This document shows, piece after piece, positions 53,517-64,000 of a stretch of DNA of 64,000 nt. Source of the DNA: Symsagittifera roscoffensis (Eukaryota > Xenacoelomorpha > Acoela > Convolutidae); NCBI RefSeq assembly GCF_963678635.1, contig NC_087063.1:54079074-54143073 (forward strand), read 5' to 3'. Below the pieces are notes generated by a model. It saw only the letters and a program-made list of their open reading frames with translations, did not search any database and had not been told where the DNA came from. The position numbers and the translations under genes are program-made. Within the stretch, counting starts at the first letter, position 1; every line of letters starts with the position of its first letter.

Positions 53517-55098
53517 CAGGTAAGTATAATTTATACATATTCTTAACTAATAAATTTAAAATAAAACACTAACCATTCTTTATCCATGTCTTATTTAGAT
53601 TTTTAGTCTTCATCCCACGATCATCTGCAAAATACACAAAAGAAAAATAAAAAATAGAAAACTTCTTCAAATTGTTCAAAACTCTATTAATATTTTGCAC
53701 AAGCTAATCTAAATAAAATTCATACCAATGTAGTAAATTAATTTATAAATTGTTTCCCCACAAGCAGTAAATCTAATAATGATGAAAATTTGTAACTTAA
53801 TTTTTCCCAAAAACTAGCAGTAAAATTGAAATTCTATGTAGTAAATGGATAAAACGAAAATGCAGTACTAACTTTTTGATATTTCATTCACTCACACAAA
53901 AATTCTATCCAAACTCGCACAGCTCGCCCACGAAGAGTTGTTTAAAATAATGAATTTCAGTTTCAAGTTTTCACACTCAACAACTCTAACACACGATAAC
54001 TTTCCTTTAACCCGGTTGGAAAGGAATTATATACTAAGCAAAACTAACCAATGCAGCTTACTAAACACCACAGATCATAGAATAACAGCATGACTAAGAA
54101 AAGGAAACCAACGGTACCCAAACCGGATTAACCCAGTTTAAAACTGGATAAATTATTCTTTTGAAGACTATTATAAAGTCTAAGAAAGAAATAATAAAAC
54201 ACAAAAAAGTCGAAAGACAAACCCATACCAAAAACAATTTGATTTTTGAAAAAAGGACACAACCAACGAAACATAAGGAAAACCACAATAAACCCAACAT
54301 AAAACGTTATCACATAACAGGACCTCTCACAGAAACCGCACGAAATCATACTCCCACTCCTGGCCTAACCCACCAGAGAGGACGTCCTGAGCATGCTCTA
54401 TAGCCGGCCTAACCCACCGCGCTACATCCACGCTTTGTGACCACACTTCTATTTTTAATAAGAGGTACTCAAGGGTGAGTAACTCTTCAAAATAACCAAA
54501 CTAAAACAAAAAGCTTTTGTGAAAACAACTAACCAAAATCATAATTAAAACACCAAACTAATAAAACTTTTATAAAATGTAAATTATACCTTGCAGTATA
54601 TAGATCAGCATACAACACCAAAGACGAACATCCAAAGACAAAATGACCCCACTACACTCGAAAAAGAATGGCCAACCACAATCAATATGCCGCCCACAAT
54701 CACAACTCAAAGGATTTAGAGTACGACTTGACTTCGCAGAAAAGGACTTCATTGAACTAGACCAATGACCACCTCGATGTTCAAGTATACGTACAGATCC
54801 GAGTAACCAGGCATCCCCTCCACGCAAAATCTCCACGCCCTTCCCAGACAAGGTCAAACACAAAAGAAGTTCTCTACATGAAACGGAAAAACCTGTCATA
54901 GCCAACCATTCTGAAATCAGATTTGAGTTTGTTGCGAAAACCCAGTCGTTGTCATGGGAAGACACAACGATTGAACCTGGAACTTCTCTAACAAGAGAAC
55001 CCAGAAGAAATATGATGTTCGCCAAATACCAACGTTCATCATCCATCCTTTGAATTACAGAAAGACTATTCTAAAAAACTCTGTAAAACCCGGATGGG
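53517..55098 (+). other. 3' noncoding region of the young element
   Basis: 1.6 kb without a supportable gene. The part at 54340-54490 is strongly conserved with the old copy and contains the twin hairpins. A minus-strand frame of 158 codons at 54570-55046 has no counterpart I can see and is probably chance. Just before the LTR is GGATGGG, kept in the old copy but too short and interrupted for a classical polypurine tract. Confidence 0.6.
54357..54424 (+). promoter_or_regulatory. Twin stem-loops with identical 9-nt loops
   Basis: Hairpin 1 (54357-54380) pairs CTC and CTGG with CCAG, a bulged A and GAG around loop CCTAACCCA. Hairpin 2 (54401-54424) pairs TAGC and CGG with CCG, a bulged C and GCTA around the same loop. 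Two self-complementary words, GGACGTCC and GAGCATGCTC, lie between. In the old copy both structures persist, with a U-G wobble in stem 1. The location upstream of the 3' LTR recalls RNA export elements of simple retroviruses. Function is inferred. Confidence 0.6.
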
Positions 55099-55508
55099 TG
55101 GAACCAGATCTAAACTACATTTTATGATTGGATAAATTAGATATTTTACCACTGTAAAGTATTTAATATTAACCAATCATGATCCATCTAACTAACAACC
55201 CACTTATTTGTAAGTGCTGAAATTACTTGTAATTTCAGCACCAGAGAGATTTGAATTTAACTTAGAAATTAGTTGCCTCTCCAAGATAACTTCAGCAGCC
55301 GCAATAAACCAGTATACCCTAGATCTATTGAGCCTAGCAGAGACTAGTTAAACAACCTGAGACTAGATAGTATAAGAGTAAGATTAGGATCGGTTTTAGA
55401 CTAAGAAGTTGCGCGAATCTATCCGGCCGAAAATAAGATAGCGTGACGAGCAGACGGTGTACCCTATCCGAAATTACTCTATGAGTTAACCACCTCGGTC
55501 CTAACTCA
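55099..55508 (+). repeat. 3' LTR
   Basis: 410 bp, identical to the 5' LTR except four substitutions (in ATTTCACC, AAGAGAAC, CGGTATTAG and TTGCACG of the 5' copy). AATAAA at 55303-55308. Followed by the CAAA target duplication. Confidence 0.95.
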
Positions 55509-55512
55509 CAAA

Positions 55513-57791
55513 GTATTCTTTTACTGAGTTTTCGATTTTTGCAGTGTAAATCACATGAGACAAAGGACACCCTTCTAACTATCTCGACCAAAATACCAGT
55601 TAGATTTGGAGAATCTGCTTCAACTAAGAATTCCCTGGTTATCCTCTGGGGGCCAAGATCGTTCAAATAATTGCTTACAAATTTTTGTGGTGGTTCTATT
55701 ATAATCTCCTGTAAAAATTGCTAGCCCCGCGTAAATCTCTTGCTCTTTTCGCTGTTACTCTCACTTCTTCTTAAAGTCAATCGAACACGCGTGGAAAAAA
55801 GAGCCCGCAAAATTATATTCGATCAACACCGTAAAGTAAATCAAGTTAAGGGAATTATCAAGTCATGACAGAATAAATTGCTAGAGCTCGTAATGATGAT
55901 TCAACTATGGTTTAATAAAATAACGATCTCACAGTTCAATTTAAGATGGGTACTCCTAACTCGGTTGTCTCTTAAGCAACCCACGAGTTCAATCTCTAAA
56001 ATTAACCCTTTTTCTCAAGCTTCTAGAATAGGTTCCCATTTCGTCCATACCCAGATTAACAGTCAGGCTACACCAGAACTTAGTGTTAATCTCTCAAAAC
56101 TTACGATCGGAACCACAAGCTTCTCTTTTGGTTAATTTTTCTCTGCTCTAAAACCCGCGTACCAATCCCCCACAGGTATGTCTAATTGTACACCGGTATA
56201 ATTAAATACCCCCCTCCCGACATTCCTTACGGTGCATTCAACGTTCATCCTGTAAGCTAAAGGTTCCCCTAGGTACCCCAGTTCTAAAGTCTACTCTCCC
56301 AGTGGCTATTCAGATCGCTTTAAGTAAATATTAATTCCAACTGAACCTCAGCTAAAGTTCGCGTTTAAATGGCAGCAATCCCAAGGTTTTTATTTGGTTT
56401 ATCCTACACTTGTTCCAAGTGTCAATTAAAGGTCAACCCGGGGTCACCAGAGTTCAACCAAAGAGCAATGAATTCAGAGCCGGGTGGGTGTCACACTTGC
56501 CAAGTTTCACCCATACCCGATTAATACTCCCCGAATTATCACTTTTCAAAACCTCATTGTCACCTTTTCCGGGGATTGGCTATTAACACCGGAACGAGCC
56601 AACGGAGAGGGTTTGTTTGCGAGATGTATTTTTCCGGGGCTTGGATCAACTACACATTAACGCCATAAAATCAATATGCCCTCGCTCATTTTTTCCCGCA
56701 AACTACCTATTTCCGGTCCCAGGGATATTTTTCCCCGGTGCTAATAACTTCCGGTCGGATTATGGGACTCGTCCAAACTCAAACGCCATGCTTGTCTTAC
56801 CTCTATCTACCAACCCTCCAAGTTTCCGCTTCCTAGGGTCACCATGAGTCAAGAAATAGCTTCCGGAAGCCAAAGGGTGGGTTTATTTGCCATAAAACCG
56901 GAAGTTGGGGTCCGAAGGGTCTTGGTTTTCAAAGTTTAAGCTTCCCTCATCTAGGACTTCCTTGTACTAAGTTATGGAGTCATTCCTATTGCTAGGTACC
57001 GAGACCCCATAGAGCGATTTGCACTTCCGTGAACCGCTATCACTCGGCCCCAGGGGGTCCCCCGGGTTCAGGGTTTTGCATGCCCTGGTGAAATCATCTC
57101 TATTATCCCTCCTGTGATTTTCACAATGATCCGACCAGCGGTTCCTAATCCGGGGGGGTCGCACATTCTATGCCTCTTCAGTTTTTCTCCAAAGACTGGA
57201 CTAGTTCCTCAGAGCTTGGGCTATTTTGAGCTTAGTGCTTTATTAACTTTTCTATTTGCCGAGTTGGCTAATCAATCTCACCAGCATACTCCCATCATGA
57301 GTGTCTTAACAAGATTATAACTCTTACTGGAACAAAGAATTTTGAATTACCCCCTTTTGTTTGCCCGCTAAGTAGATTAGGTAAAGTGTGAGCGAATTGT
57401 TTTTTTCAATTCCACACGATATCTTGCCAAGATATTTTGAAGTACTACAGTAATCGTACCAAGATTTAACAAAATTTTGGTGAGATATCGAAGCTACTTG
57501 AAAAATTCAGAAATAACTATTTTCTTTGCGAGATAATCCATATAAAAACACAATTTTGGTGAGATATCGATGCTACTTGGAAAATTCAGAAATAACTATT
57601 TTCTTTAATCCAAATAAAAACATAATGAGATTAAAAACAAGTGCAAATTGTTCCATTTTTGCAACATATCAACGGATCATTTGTTAAAAAATACGCTCTC
57701 TCAGGCTTGAGATTGGGTTCAAAACTTTACCGAAACCTGTGATTTTCCTGATTATGAGCCTGGCCACATTTCATAAAAATTCCATGTTTAG
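55513..57791 (+). other. Intron or repeat sequence, partly GC-rich
   Basis: 56150-57320 is GC-richer than its surroundings, has several CTTCCGG words and only short frames. It may be an old repeat, but I recognise no family. At 55943-55992 GGTTGTCTCTTAAGCAACC followed by GAGTTCAATCTC resembles tRNA anticodon and T arms, too weak to call. 57480-57600 has a local direct repeat around TTTTGGTGAGATATCGA. Confidence 0.4.
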
Positions 57792-57990
57792 TGCGGCCTG
57801 GCTGAGCTGGGGGACCAGTTTTATCTAAACTGCACCCTCTACTCCCTCTCGGAGGGAAGCGTGTACGCCCAGTTCTCAGCCAACATCTCCTCGGAGGATT
57901 GGAGTGCACTGAGACTTCTGAGTCCCTACCACGTCGAATATGAACTGCAGCAACAGGTGCATTCGTTCCGAATCGTGTTTTTGGAGAGCG
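57792..57990 (+). CDS. Exon of unrecognised protein
   Basis: 199-bp exon between acceptor CCATGTTTAG and consensus donor GCG|GTAAGT, phase 0 in and phase 1 out. The product starts CGLAELGDQFYLNCTLYSLS and continues with SANISSEDWSALRLLSPYHV and QQQVHSFRIVFLES. High GC and sensible codon use support it as coding. It follows in phase from the exon at 36389-36563 and into the microexon at 58279. The family is unknown to me. Confidence 0.6.
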
Positions 57991-58278
57991 GTAAGTCTTT
58001 ATAAATTCCAGTTTTTGGCGCTTATGACCTCAAAAACTGTGTACCCATAATATCACCTTCGGAATAAAAGCTTCGTAATAAAAAAACCTTAATTTTATCC
58101 CATTTTTCAAATTCCTAGGAGTGCTGCTGTTTGAAAAACATTTAGGAGGTATGAGATCAGAATGAAAAATCAAAACTTGTCTATTTGAACGCATTCCGCT
58201 CCACTTAGGCAGGCCGAGTGTTTGTTAGGGTACTTGTATTTATTCGTTTAAAATGTATAAGATTTGTTTTTTTTTCAG

Positions 58279-58297
58279 ACTTCAATGGAGAAGAACA
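58279..58297 (+). CDS. Candidate 19-nt microexon
   Basis: A tract of T ending TTTTTTTTCAG precedes ACTTCAATGGAGAAGAACA, which is followed by consensus donor GTAAGTAG. Phase 1 in and phase 2 out match the previous exon, giving D-F-N-G-E-E after the Ser. Both sites are strong. No transcript evidence. Confidence 0.45.
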
Positions 58298-59985
58298 GTA
58301 AGTAGGCTTCTTTTTAATTATATAAATAATCCTGTAAAATTGGCTTGTTTAAGATAACAGGTCTGTCATCCGGCCGGATAGAACAAACCTCTGAACATTT
58401 TTTGGTTCCGACCATTGAAAATGGGGAAGAATTTGCATTGGGTTGTGCTTTATTTTTTTTTGTTTTTCACGAAAAATCAGGTACCACAAATAATCATCGG
58501 ACTACGTTGAGTGATACATCATAATGAAGTTCTTTCAGTTGTGATTAGAACCACATTAAAAGTGTCGAGAAAAACCGGTTCGAAGTTTTTGATTTTTCGT
58601 CTTAATTCGAGCGAATGAAGCAAGCGAGCAGGATTACAACAGCTGAGTTATGCCTCATTTAAAACCTTAAAACTTATATTTAAGCAAGCAAAACTAGTTT
58701 TTTGGAGTGTTTTTAGCTTCATTTTGGAAACCAAAAACTTCAGAAAATTCAAACATTTTCTGCAAAAAAAATTAAAAATCATTTTTTAAAAGTTTTTTTT
58801 TATGTCTGTAAAAACTTTTGTTCAAATTGCCTATATTACTATCCCTGTCTAAGATGCGTAAAATCCATTTTTACGTCAGATTTTTTTTATCACACCAAGC
58901 AGAAAAAAACTACACTAATTTGGAAAAAACTTTCTAAACCGTTGCAAAGTTATTAAAAAGAAAGAAAAAGGCATATAATGCAATTTATTCAGTTGGGACG
59001 TAGCTGACGTATACTCTCATGCCTTGGAGCAAAAAGGACGTATATTTTTATGCCTTGGAGCAGAAGCGGAAAAATGTATTTATGCCGTGGAGAAGATAGA
59101 CAACGTCAACTCCAACAGAATTACCGGGGTTAGTGTTACAATCGGCAACAAAAAAACTTATGAGAAATTCAATGGACATTTTGCTACCAAGATGATCATT
59201 GCATTCGAAAGATAGAACCATCTTTGCCGATAACAAAAAAAGAGAATCCTTAGAACAATTCCATTCAGAACTGGTCGAGTTAGCGTCACAGGCAGATTGA
59301 GGAGACCGAAAAGAAGAGTGGGTGAGAGATATGTTTCTACTGCCCACATTCAACATGAAAAAATCGTAGATGAATTGCTAGCGGATACACATTCACCACG
59401 AGCAGCCTATGAATATGCGATTAGCCGAGAAGAAGATATTGAACGCAGTAAAATCTGAAATCAAGCTCCTATGGCCTATTGGAAGCCCACACATAAATCA
59501 GACAGGAGCCCATGGAGTATAATCAACCACGAAGCCGCGGAGGACAATCCAACTACACTAACCAAATAGAAGACGACGCCCGAGTGATCGCAAAGTTGTC
59601 CTCAGGAAAATTATAATGCATGACGATAACAAAACGTGGGAGGATGAATTAAGTCATGTTATATGCGCGGAAGACAATTTGGACCAAACCACATAAGACC
59701 GTGTCAGGACATTTGTGTCCCAGACATTTATGTCCCGGCAAAAACAGTCCAAAATGCAAAAAGTGTCCAAGACATTTGGTTCCCAGACAAAATTGTCCCA
59801 AAATTGTCCAGGCTATTGCCACACTACTTAATGACCGGATTAATTTGATAAGCTCTCAATAGGAAGGATTAAATCGATAAGGCCACGCAACTGAGCACTT
59901 AGACCAGAAACTACTTCGCGCAGCAAATTAGAGACGAAATTAACACAGGACTCAAATCATTTACACATACCTACACAATTATTGC
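58298..59985. other. Repeat-rich sequence before the MULE remnant
   Basis: No gene recognised. 58365-58399 starts a direct repeat found again at 63799. 59003-59062 has a short duplication around ATGCCTTGGAGCA. 59694-59805 has about four copies of a GACATTTNTGTCCC-like word, perhaps the terminal region of the adjacent MULE. Confidence 0.4.
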
Positions 59986-60843
59986 TTGATTGATAATGTT
60001 GCCAAACGTAGACACGAGAGATCATCTGCGATGGCACCTTTTCTACGGCCCCGAGTGTGTTCTTTCAGATATACACCATCCACGCTTCAGACTACTGGTA
60101 ACACAAACAACTACAGACTAGACCTGGAATTCCGAGAGCATGTCCGAATGCTGCTGAGTATCGCTTTTGTGCCTGTAAGTGATGTTTCTACTGCTTTCGA
60201 AACTCTTCAGAAGACATGCCCTGAGACAGCCCACCCAATCTTCAATTACTTTGAGGACAATTACGTCGGTCGGCTCTCGGCGGCAAATGGAACTCGTCAA
60301 AACCCCAGATTTGACGTTGACAGCTGGAGTTGTCATCAACGTGTAATAACCGCGCGACCCAGAACCAACAATGCTGTTGAAGGTTGGAACAGCAATTTCG
60401 TCAAACTCGTGAATGGCAAGCACCCATCATTCCCCAAACTCATAGAAAAATTTCAAGACGAACAGAAAAACGCTGAAATCTTGATCGAAAAAATGTGTGC
60501 CGGGCAAAAAGTGTCACGTTATAAAAAACCTCTTTATGTCAAACTTGACAAAAACCTTTCAGAATTAGTTGCGGCCTACGACCCAAGTAAACTTCTGAGT
60601 TTCCTAAACGGGTGCAGCAGCAACATCAAACATAAGACATGCACAGCAAAAGACAAAACTGAGCAAATTCCCAAACTGAGGAAATTGGACACAATGCAGA
60701 AGGATGCATATCAACAAATGTCAACTATATTATATGCAAGGTCAACCAGAAAACAAAATGAAAAAGAAGAAAACGCTACCCAACTAGACAAAATGACCCG
60801 ATGTTATACGCGCGAACGGATAGAAAGACATACCCAGAAATAA
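59986..60843 (+). pseudogene. MULE (Mutator-like) transposase C-terminal remnant
   Basis: A 285-codon open frame without an ATG start. It contains motifs of the C-terminal part of animal MULE transposases: a Cys-x-Phe-x-Tyr segment (RVCSFRYT), AFVPVSDVSTAFETL, FNYFEDNYVGR and PRTNNAVEGWNSNF, followed by a Lys-rich tail. The catalytic DDE domain expected upstream is missing or unrecognisable, so it is a truncated copy. Unlike its surroundings the frame is open, so decay may be recent or the frame domesticated. The first is more likely. Confidence 0.75.
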
Positions 60844-63800
60844 TTTTGCCGTAATGGCAAAAGCAGAAGCTTTTGAAATAAAAACATCTGCAGAGATCTT
60901 ACATTATGATTTAAATGGTAAAGCTGTAACAAGAACCTAAACATATGTTCGTCATTGCGGATTCAGGAAGTCAGATGTCCTTCTTAAAAGCACGTTCATC
61001 ACAACTATTTAGGGAAAACAACAGCGCAGCGATATTTAAATTTATTTCAACGGAAGACGCGGCAAAAATTTGGTCTGTTACGACGGAGGCTTGTTATTTC
61101 TGATTATTTTGTCCTCAAATCTTCTGCTCCAAATGGAAGACTGATCATCGCAATTGAATCGGTATACTGAACAGTCCCATCTGCGTCTTTTATGATTGTT
61201 GATGAACAAAAAAGCGATTTTAATTGGAGGTGAAACAACTTACCGAAAAATGGTATCAAATGGGTACAAGACGAGCCAAAACAAAATCAAACGATGGGTC
61301 AAGGATAGCTTTCAAAAAAAGTGTGTTCAAGTTGCAAAATCGAAAAACTTCGTGATGCAAACACAAATCCTAATCCCCTTAAACTAACTTCCCAGATCAA
61401 GTAGAAAAAAGGCTAAGCAAGTTTATCGATCAGAAGCACATCATCAAGCTAGACATGTGTTTGGACAAACAATTCATAAAGACTAATAATGATCACAGCA
61501 TAAATGAACCAAACAGTAAAGCTGGGCTTTAGCTTAAAGAAAATTAACAATTTCATCAAAAAGAACGATTAACAATTGCCAAACATCAAGCTACTATGGG
61601 CAATATTGCACAAATCGTGAAAGCAGATATTATAGAACAAACTATTGTTACAAAGCTGGACCCCAAGTTTCAAAAAGAAAAAGATCAATGCATTTTTATC
61701 CTCGCCGAAGGCAAAGCCACAGGCAATTATCAACTGCAAACAGTATTCTACGGTGGAACGGACCAGCCGGCAGAGTTTCAATAAAACGTATGCATACCCA
61801 GACAACATATTACTAATTAGGAAAGGTCAAGGGAGCATCACATAAGTACACTTAAAATATGCAAATTTTTATATGAGCTACTAAAATGGTTAGGCTAAAC
61901 CATTAATAGCGAATCTATAAGACCACTAACTAGAAATTTTGGTGCAACTGAAAAGCTGACACCACCAAAAACTTTTTTGCCGCTTAAACTTTTTATGCAC
62001 ACAATTCACCAGTTAACAAGGTATATATCACAAATAATTCAAATATCAGCATCACTAAAATGATTTCTGAAAAAAAAACACAACATGAGATAGGAAAGCA
62101 GTAGAAAATCTAAAATTCTTACAATTAAAAACCTAATTGAAATAGTATCTAAAATAACAGAAAAAAAAAAACATTTCGATCAAAAATTTGAGACCCGCGT
62201 GGTCTGCGTTGCCTCAAAAATATGGTTAAGGTCCAAATCTAGAAAACTAGTAATTGTGCACGCATCCAGATTTGTGAAATCATTAGAAGAAACACAATTG
62301 GTATGCGCTTGAACTTTTAGGAATAGTGTGGTCAATCGAATCTTTTAAATAGCGTTTGTACGGGAAAAATCTGCCGACATCACATACCAGCAGGTTTTAA
62401 TAAGTGCATTAAGTTCAATTAAAAAAAAAATCGGCCATATTAGTGTCACAGTTTGAATAAGTATATTAATAGCTTTAAATTTTGATATTGAGCGTTTTGG
62501 AGGAAACAAAACGGGACGAATAGATTTTATGTCCTGTAATCCAATTGAATTGGCACTAACTTCTAGTGAGTATGATGACGAATTTGATGATGCGTCTATT
62601 TTTTTGGTTCGTTTTCAAAATACTGAGATCACTGAAAACCTGGTCATGAGCAACGTAGCCAATCAGAATTGTGCAACGAATCAACTGATCAAAAAGCGCG
62701 CAAAAAATGAAAGATTATTAACAAGGCAATCGAAAACTCAAGAGAGAATTTATTAGAAAGCGGTCAAGCAAATTGTAAGTCACTAGCTTACTTACTCGAA
62801 ATTGCATCATGAGAACACTTGACAAACCCATCACAGAAGTTGAACTTTGTCAAACAATGAGGAAACAAAACTGACTCTAAAGGTTTCAAATCAGGATTCA
62901 TCCCCGATTAATCCGCCAGAGCGAGAACTGGAATTGGAAATAAGAGCTCATCTTCACCAAATCAAGCCCGACGATGACACGATAGAAAACAGATTGCCAA
63001 GCGATTCAGATAAAGATGAGAACCTCTCAGACTCCAGGTGGCATTGACAAAAAATACGACTTTAATCACGCAAAAAATGGACTGTTACTAAAACTGTTAC
63101 TACCACATCAAAATTCAAACGAAAACAAGTGCAAGCCGCGCGGAAGTAGAACAGGGGAAGCAGCATATCAGAAACAACAATTGGCCATCATTTCCGAACA
63201 AATGTATATCGGAAAAACTAAACCTAAAATACAAAGTGGTAAAAGAACAAGTAGACAAAAACATGAAAAAGCGTGTAGAACAGGTAGCAAGAAAACTGAT
63301 ACGCATAGCTAAAAAAAGTAAAGGATCCCAAAAGCATTTGAGCAAAAATATACATCAATTGACTGAAAACTACTCACTTACATACAACACACAACTTGGG
63401 TACAAACAATTTGAAAACAGCTCAAACTGTTGCAAAAATTGACGGATTTTTTGTTTTTTCCTAATCGAGACGGCAAAGAAACGCAAACGATATGACAATT
63501 GAATCGGGCACAAGCGACAACAATGCTAAAAGGACAAGACAACCAACAGAAGACAGCAAACTAGGAGAGCAACGATACATCGGAGGAGCACGAGAAGAAC
63601 CAGGATGAAGAGCAGATTGACCAACAGAAGCGAGACGAAGACGAATTCACAAACAAAAGAGAAGATTAGGAAAAAAAAGACAGAAATGTTTCCCAGGGAC
63701 CAAATACGAAAACAATCAAGTCCCACGGGTACTATAAAACTCAAACACTAAGTGTCAAGCGGACTACAAAGCTCAAAAATTAAACGCAGTAGGAGGCAGT

Positions 63801-64000
63801 CATCCGGCCGGATAGAACAAACTCTTGAATGTTGTGCTATTTACATGTTTAATTTATATATACAAGTCTAGCAACCATTCATCGATTTATCAATGCGTTC
63901 GGATTTAGGATTATCAAATATTATATATTACTGTATGAAACGGTCATTTAATTTGGAACCGTCATACAAAATACAGTCTACAGTTATAAATAATCCTATA
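60844..64000. other. Right-hand tract, no recognisable gene
   Basis: Several short frames (61196, 61596, 62529, 62847, 63016), Lys/Glu/Gln-rich and without known motifs. They may be remains of another element, perhaps the same one as the MULE. The repeat with GTCATCCGGCCGGATAGAAC lies at 63799-63833. Window ends in AT-rich sequence. Confidence 0.35.

Larger units (their letters stand above)
36733..55512 (+). mobile_element. Young giant env-bearing Ty3/gypsy element, 18.8 kb
   Basis: Complete insertion: 410-bp LTRs at 36737-37146 and 55099-55508, both starting TGGAAC and ending CTAACTCA, flanked by the 4-bp duplication CAAA (36733-36736 and 55509-55512). The LTRs differ at four sites, so the insertion is recent. 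Gene order is leader, ORF-A, gag, protease, RT, RNase H, integrase, small membrane ORF, ORF-B, env-like, ORF-C, 3' noncoding. The PR-RT-RNH-IN order, the RT motifs and the GPY motif of integrase place it in Ty3/gypsy. Gag-pol carries stops and frameshifts, whereas ORF-A, env and ORF-C are open. The sense strand is A-rich and G-poor. Confidence 0.93.

Noticed and set aside
54570-55046. 158-codon minus-strand frame in the 3' noncoding region
   Set aside because: No known motif, and I saw no corresponding frame in the old copy. Most likely chance.
55940-55995. tRNA-like anticodon and T-arm sequence
   Set aside because: Only two arms resemble a tRNA. The acceptor stem and D arm cannot be paired and the anticodon loop has the wrong size.
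56150-57320. GC-rich stretch as a host gene or rRNA fragment
   Set aside because: No long frame, no splice-phase consistent exons, and no rRNA or tRNA signature that I can recognise.

Overview
The window is nuclear DNA of an AT-rich invertebrate animal. Genes are interrupted by introns with GT/AG borders and most of the sequence is transposon-derived. The phylum cannot be fixed from sequence alone. The host gene on the + strand is a TRPM-family cation channel. Its exons at 3641-6290 cover the cytosolic region before S1, S1 to S5 and the pore. An S6 exon lies at 31654-31845 and a C-terminal exon at 34159-34390. Unrecognised exons with matching splice phases follow at 36389-36563, 57792-57990 and a 19-nt microexon at 58279-58297.

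Two related giant LTR retroelements, in opposite orientation, fill introns. The young copy (36737-55508, + strand, 18.8 kb) has 410-bp LTRs that differ at only four positions and a 4-bp CAAA target-site duplication. Its order is: leader, ORF-A, gag, protease, RT, RNase H, integrase, a small membrane ORF, ORF-B, an env-like glycoprotein, ORF-C, and a 3' noncoding region. The old copy (6556-31573, - strand, 25 kb, CTTG duplication) is a diverged relative. It is decayed and was expanded internally by near-exact tandem duplications, including a 3.44-kb unit repeated head to tail. An unsized assembly gap (200 N) replaces most of its gag and protease.

Comparing the two copies is the most informative thing in the window. 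ORF-A, ORF-B and ORF-C have no family I recognise, but all recur in the diverged copy, so they look like real genes of a complex, retrovirus-like Ty3/gypsy lineage with an acquired (possibly chuvirus-type) glycoprotein. Several noncoding elements also persist with pairing kept: a leader hairpin with a UNCG tetraloop and a compensatory base pair, repeated leader hairpins, clustered consensus splice donors, an LTR palindrome, and twin hairpins with identical 9-nt loops about 0.7 kb upstream of the 3' LTR.

The rest is other mobile DNA. There is a decayed Mag-like gypsy element on the - strand (1 to about 3400), a MITE-like region with arrays of AGCGGTTT words (31973-33123) enclosing a foldback repeat, a hAT-type MITE (33246-33636), a tRNA-Leu-like SINE head (about 35130-35215), a MULE transposase remnant (59986-60843), and a long right-hand tract with little recognisable content.
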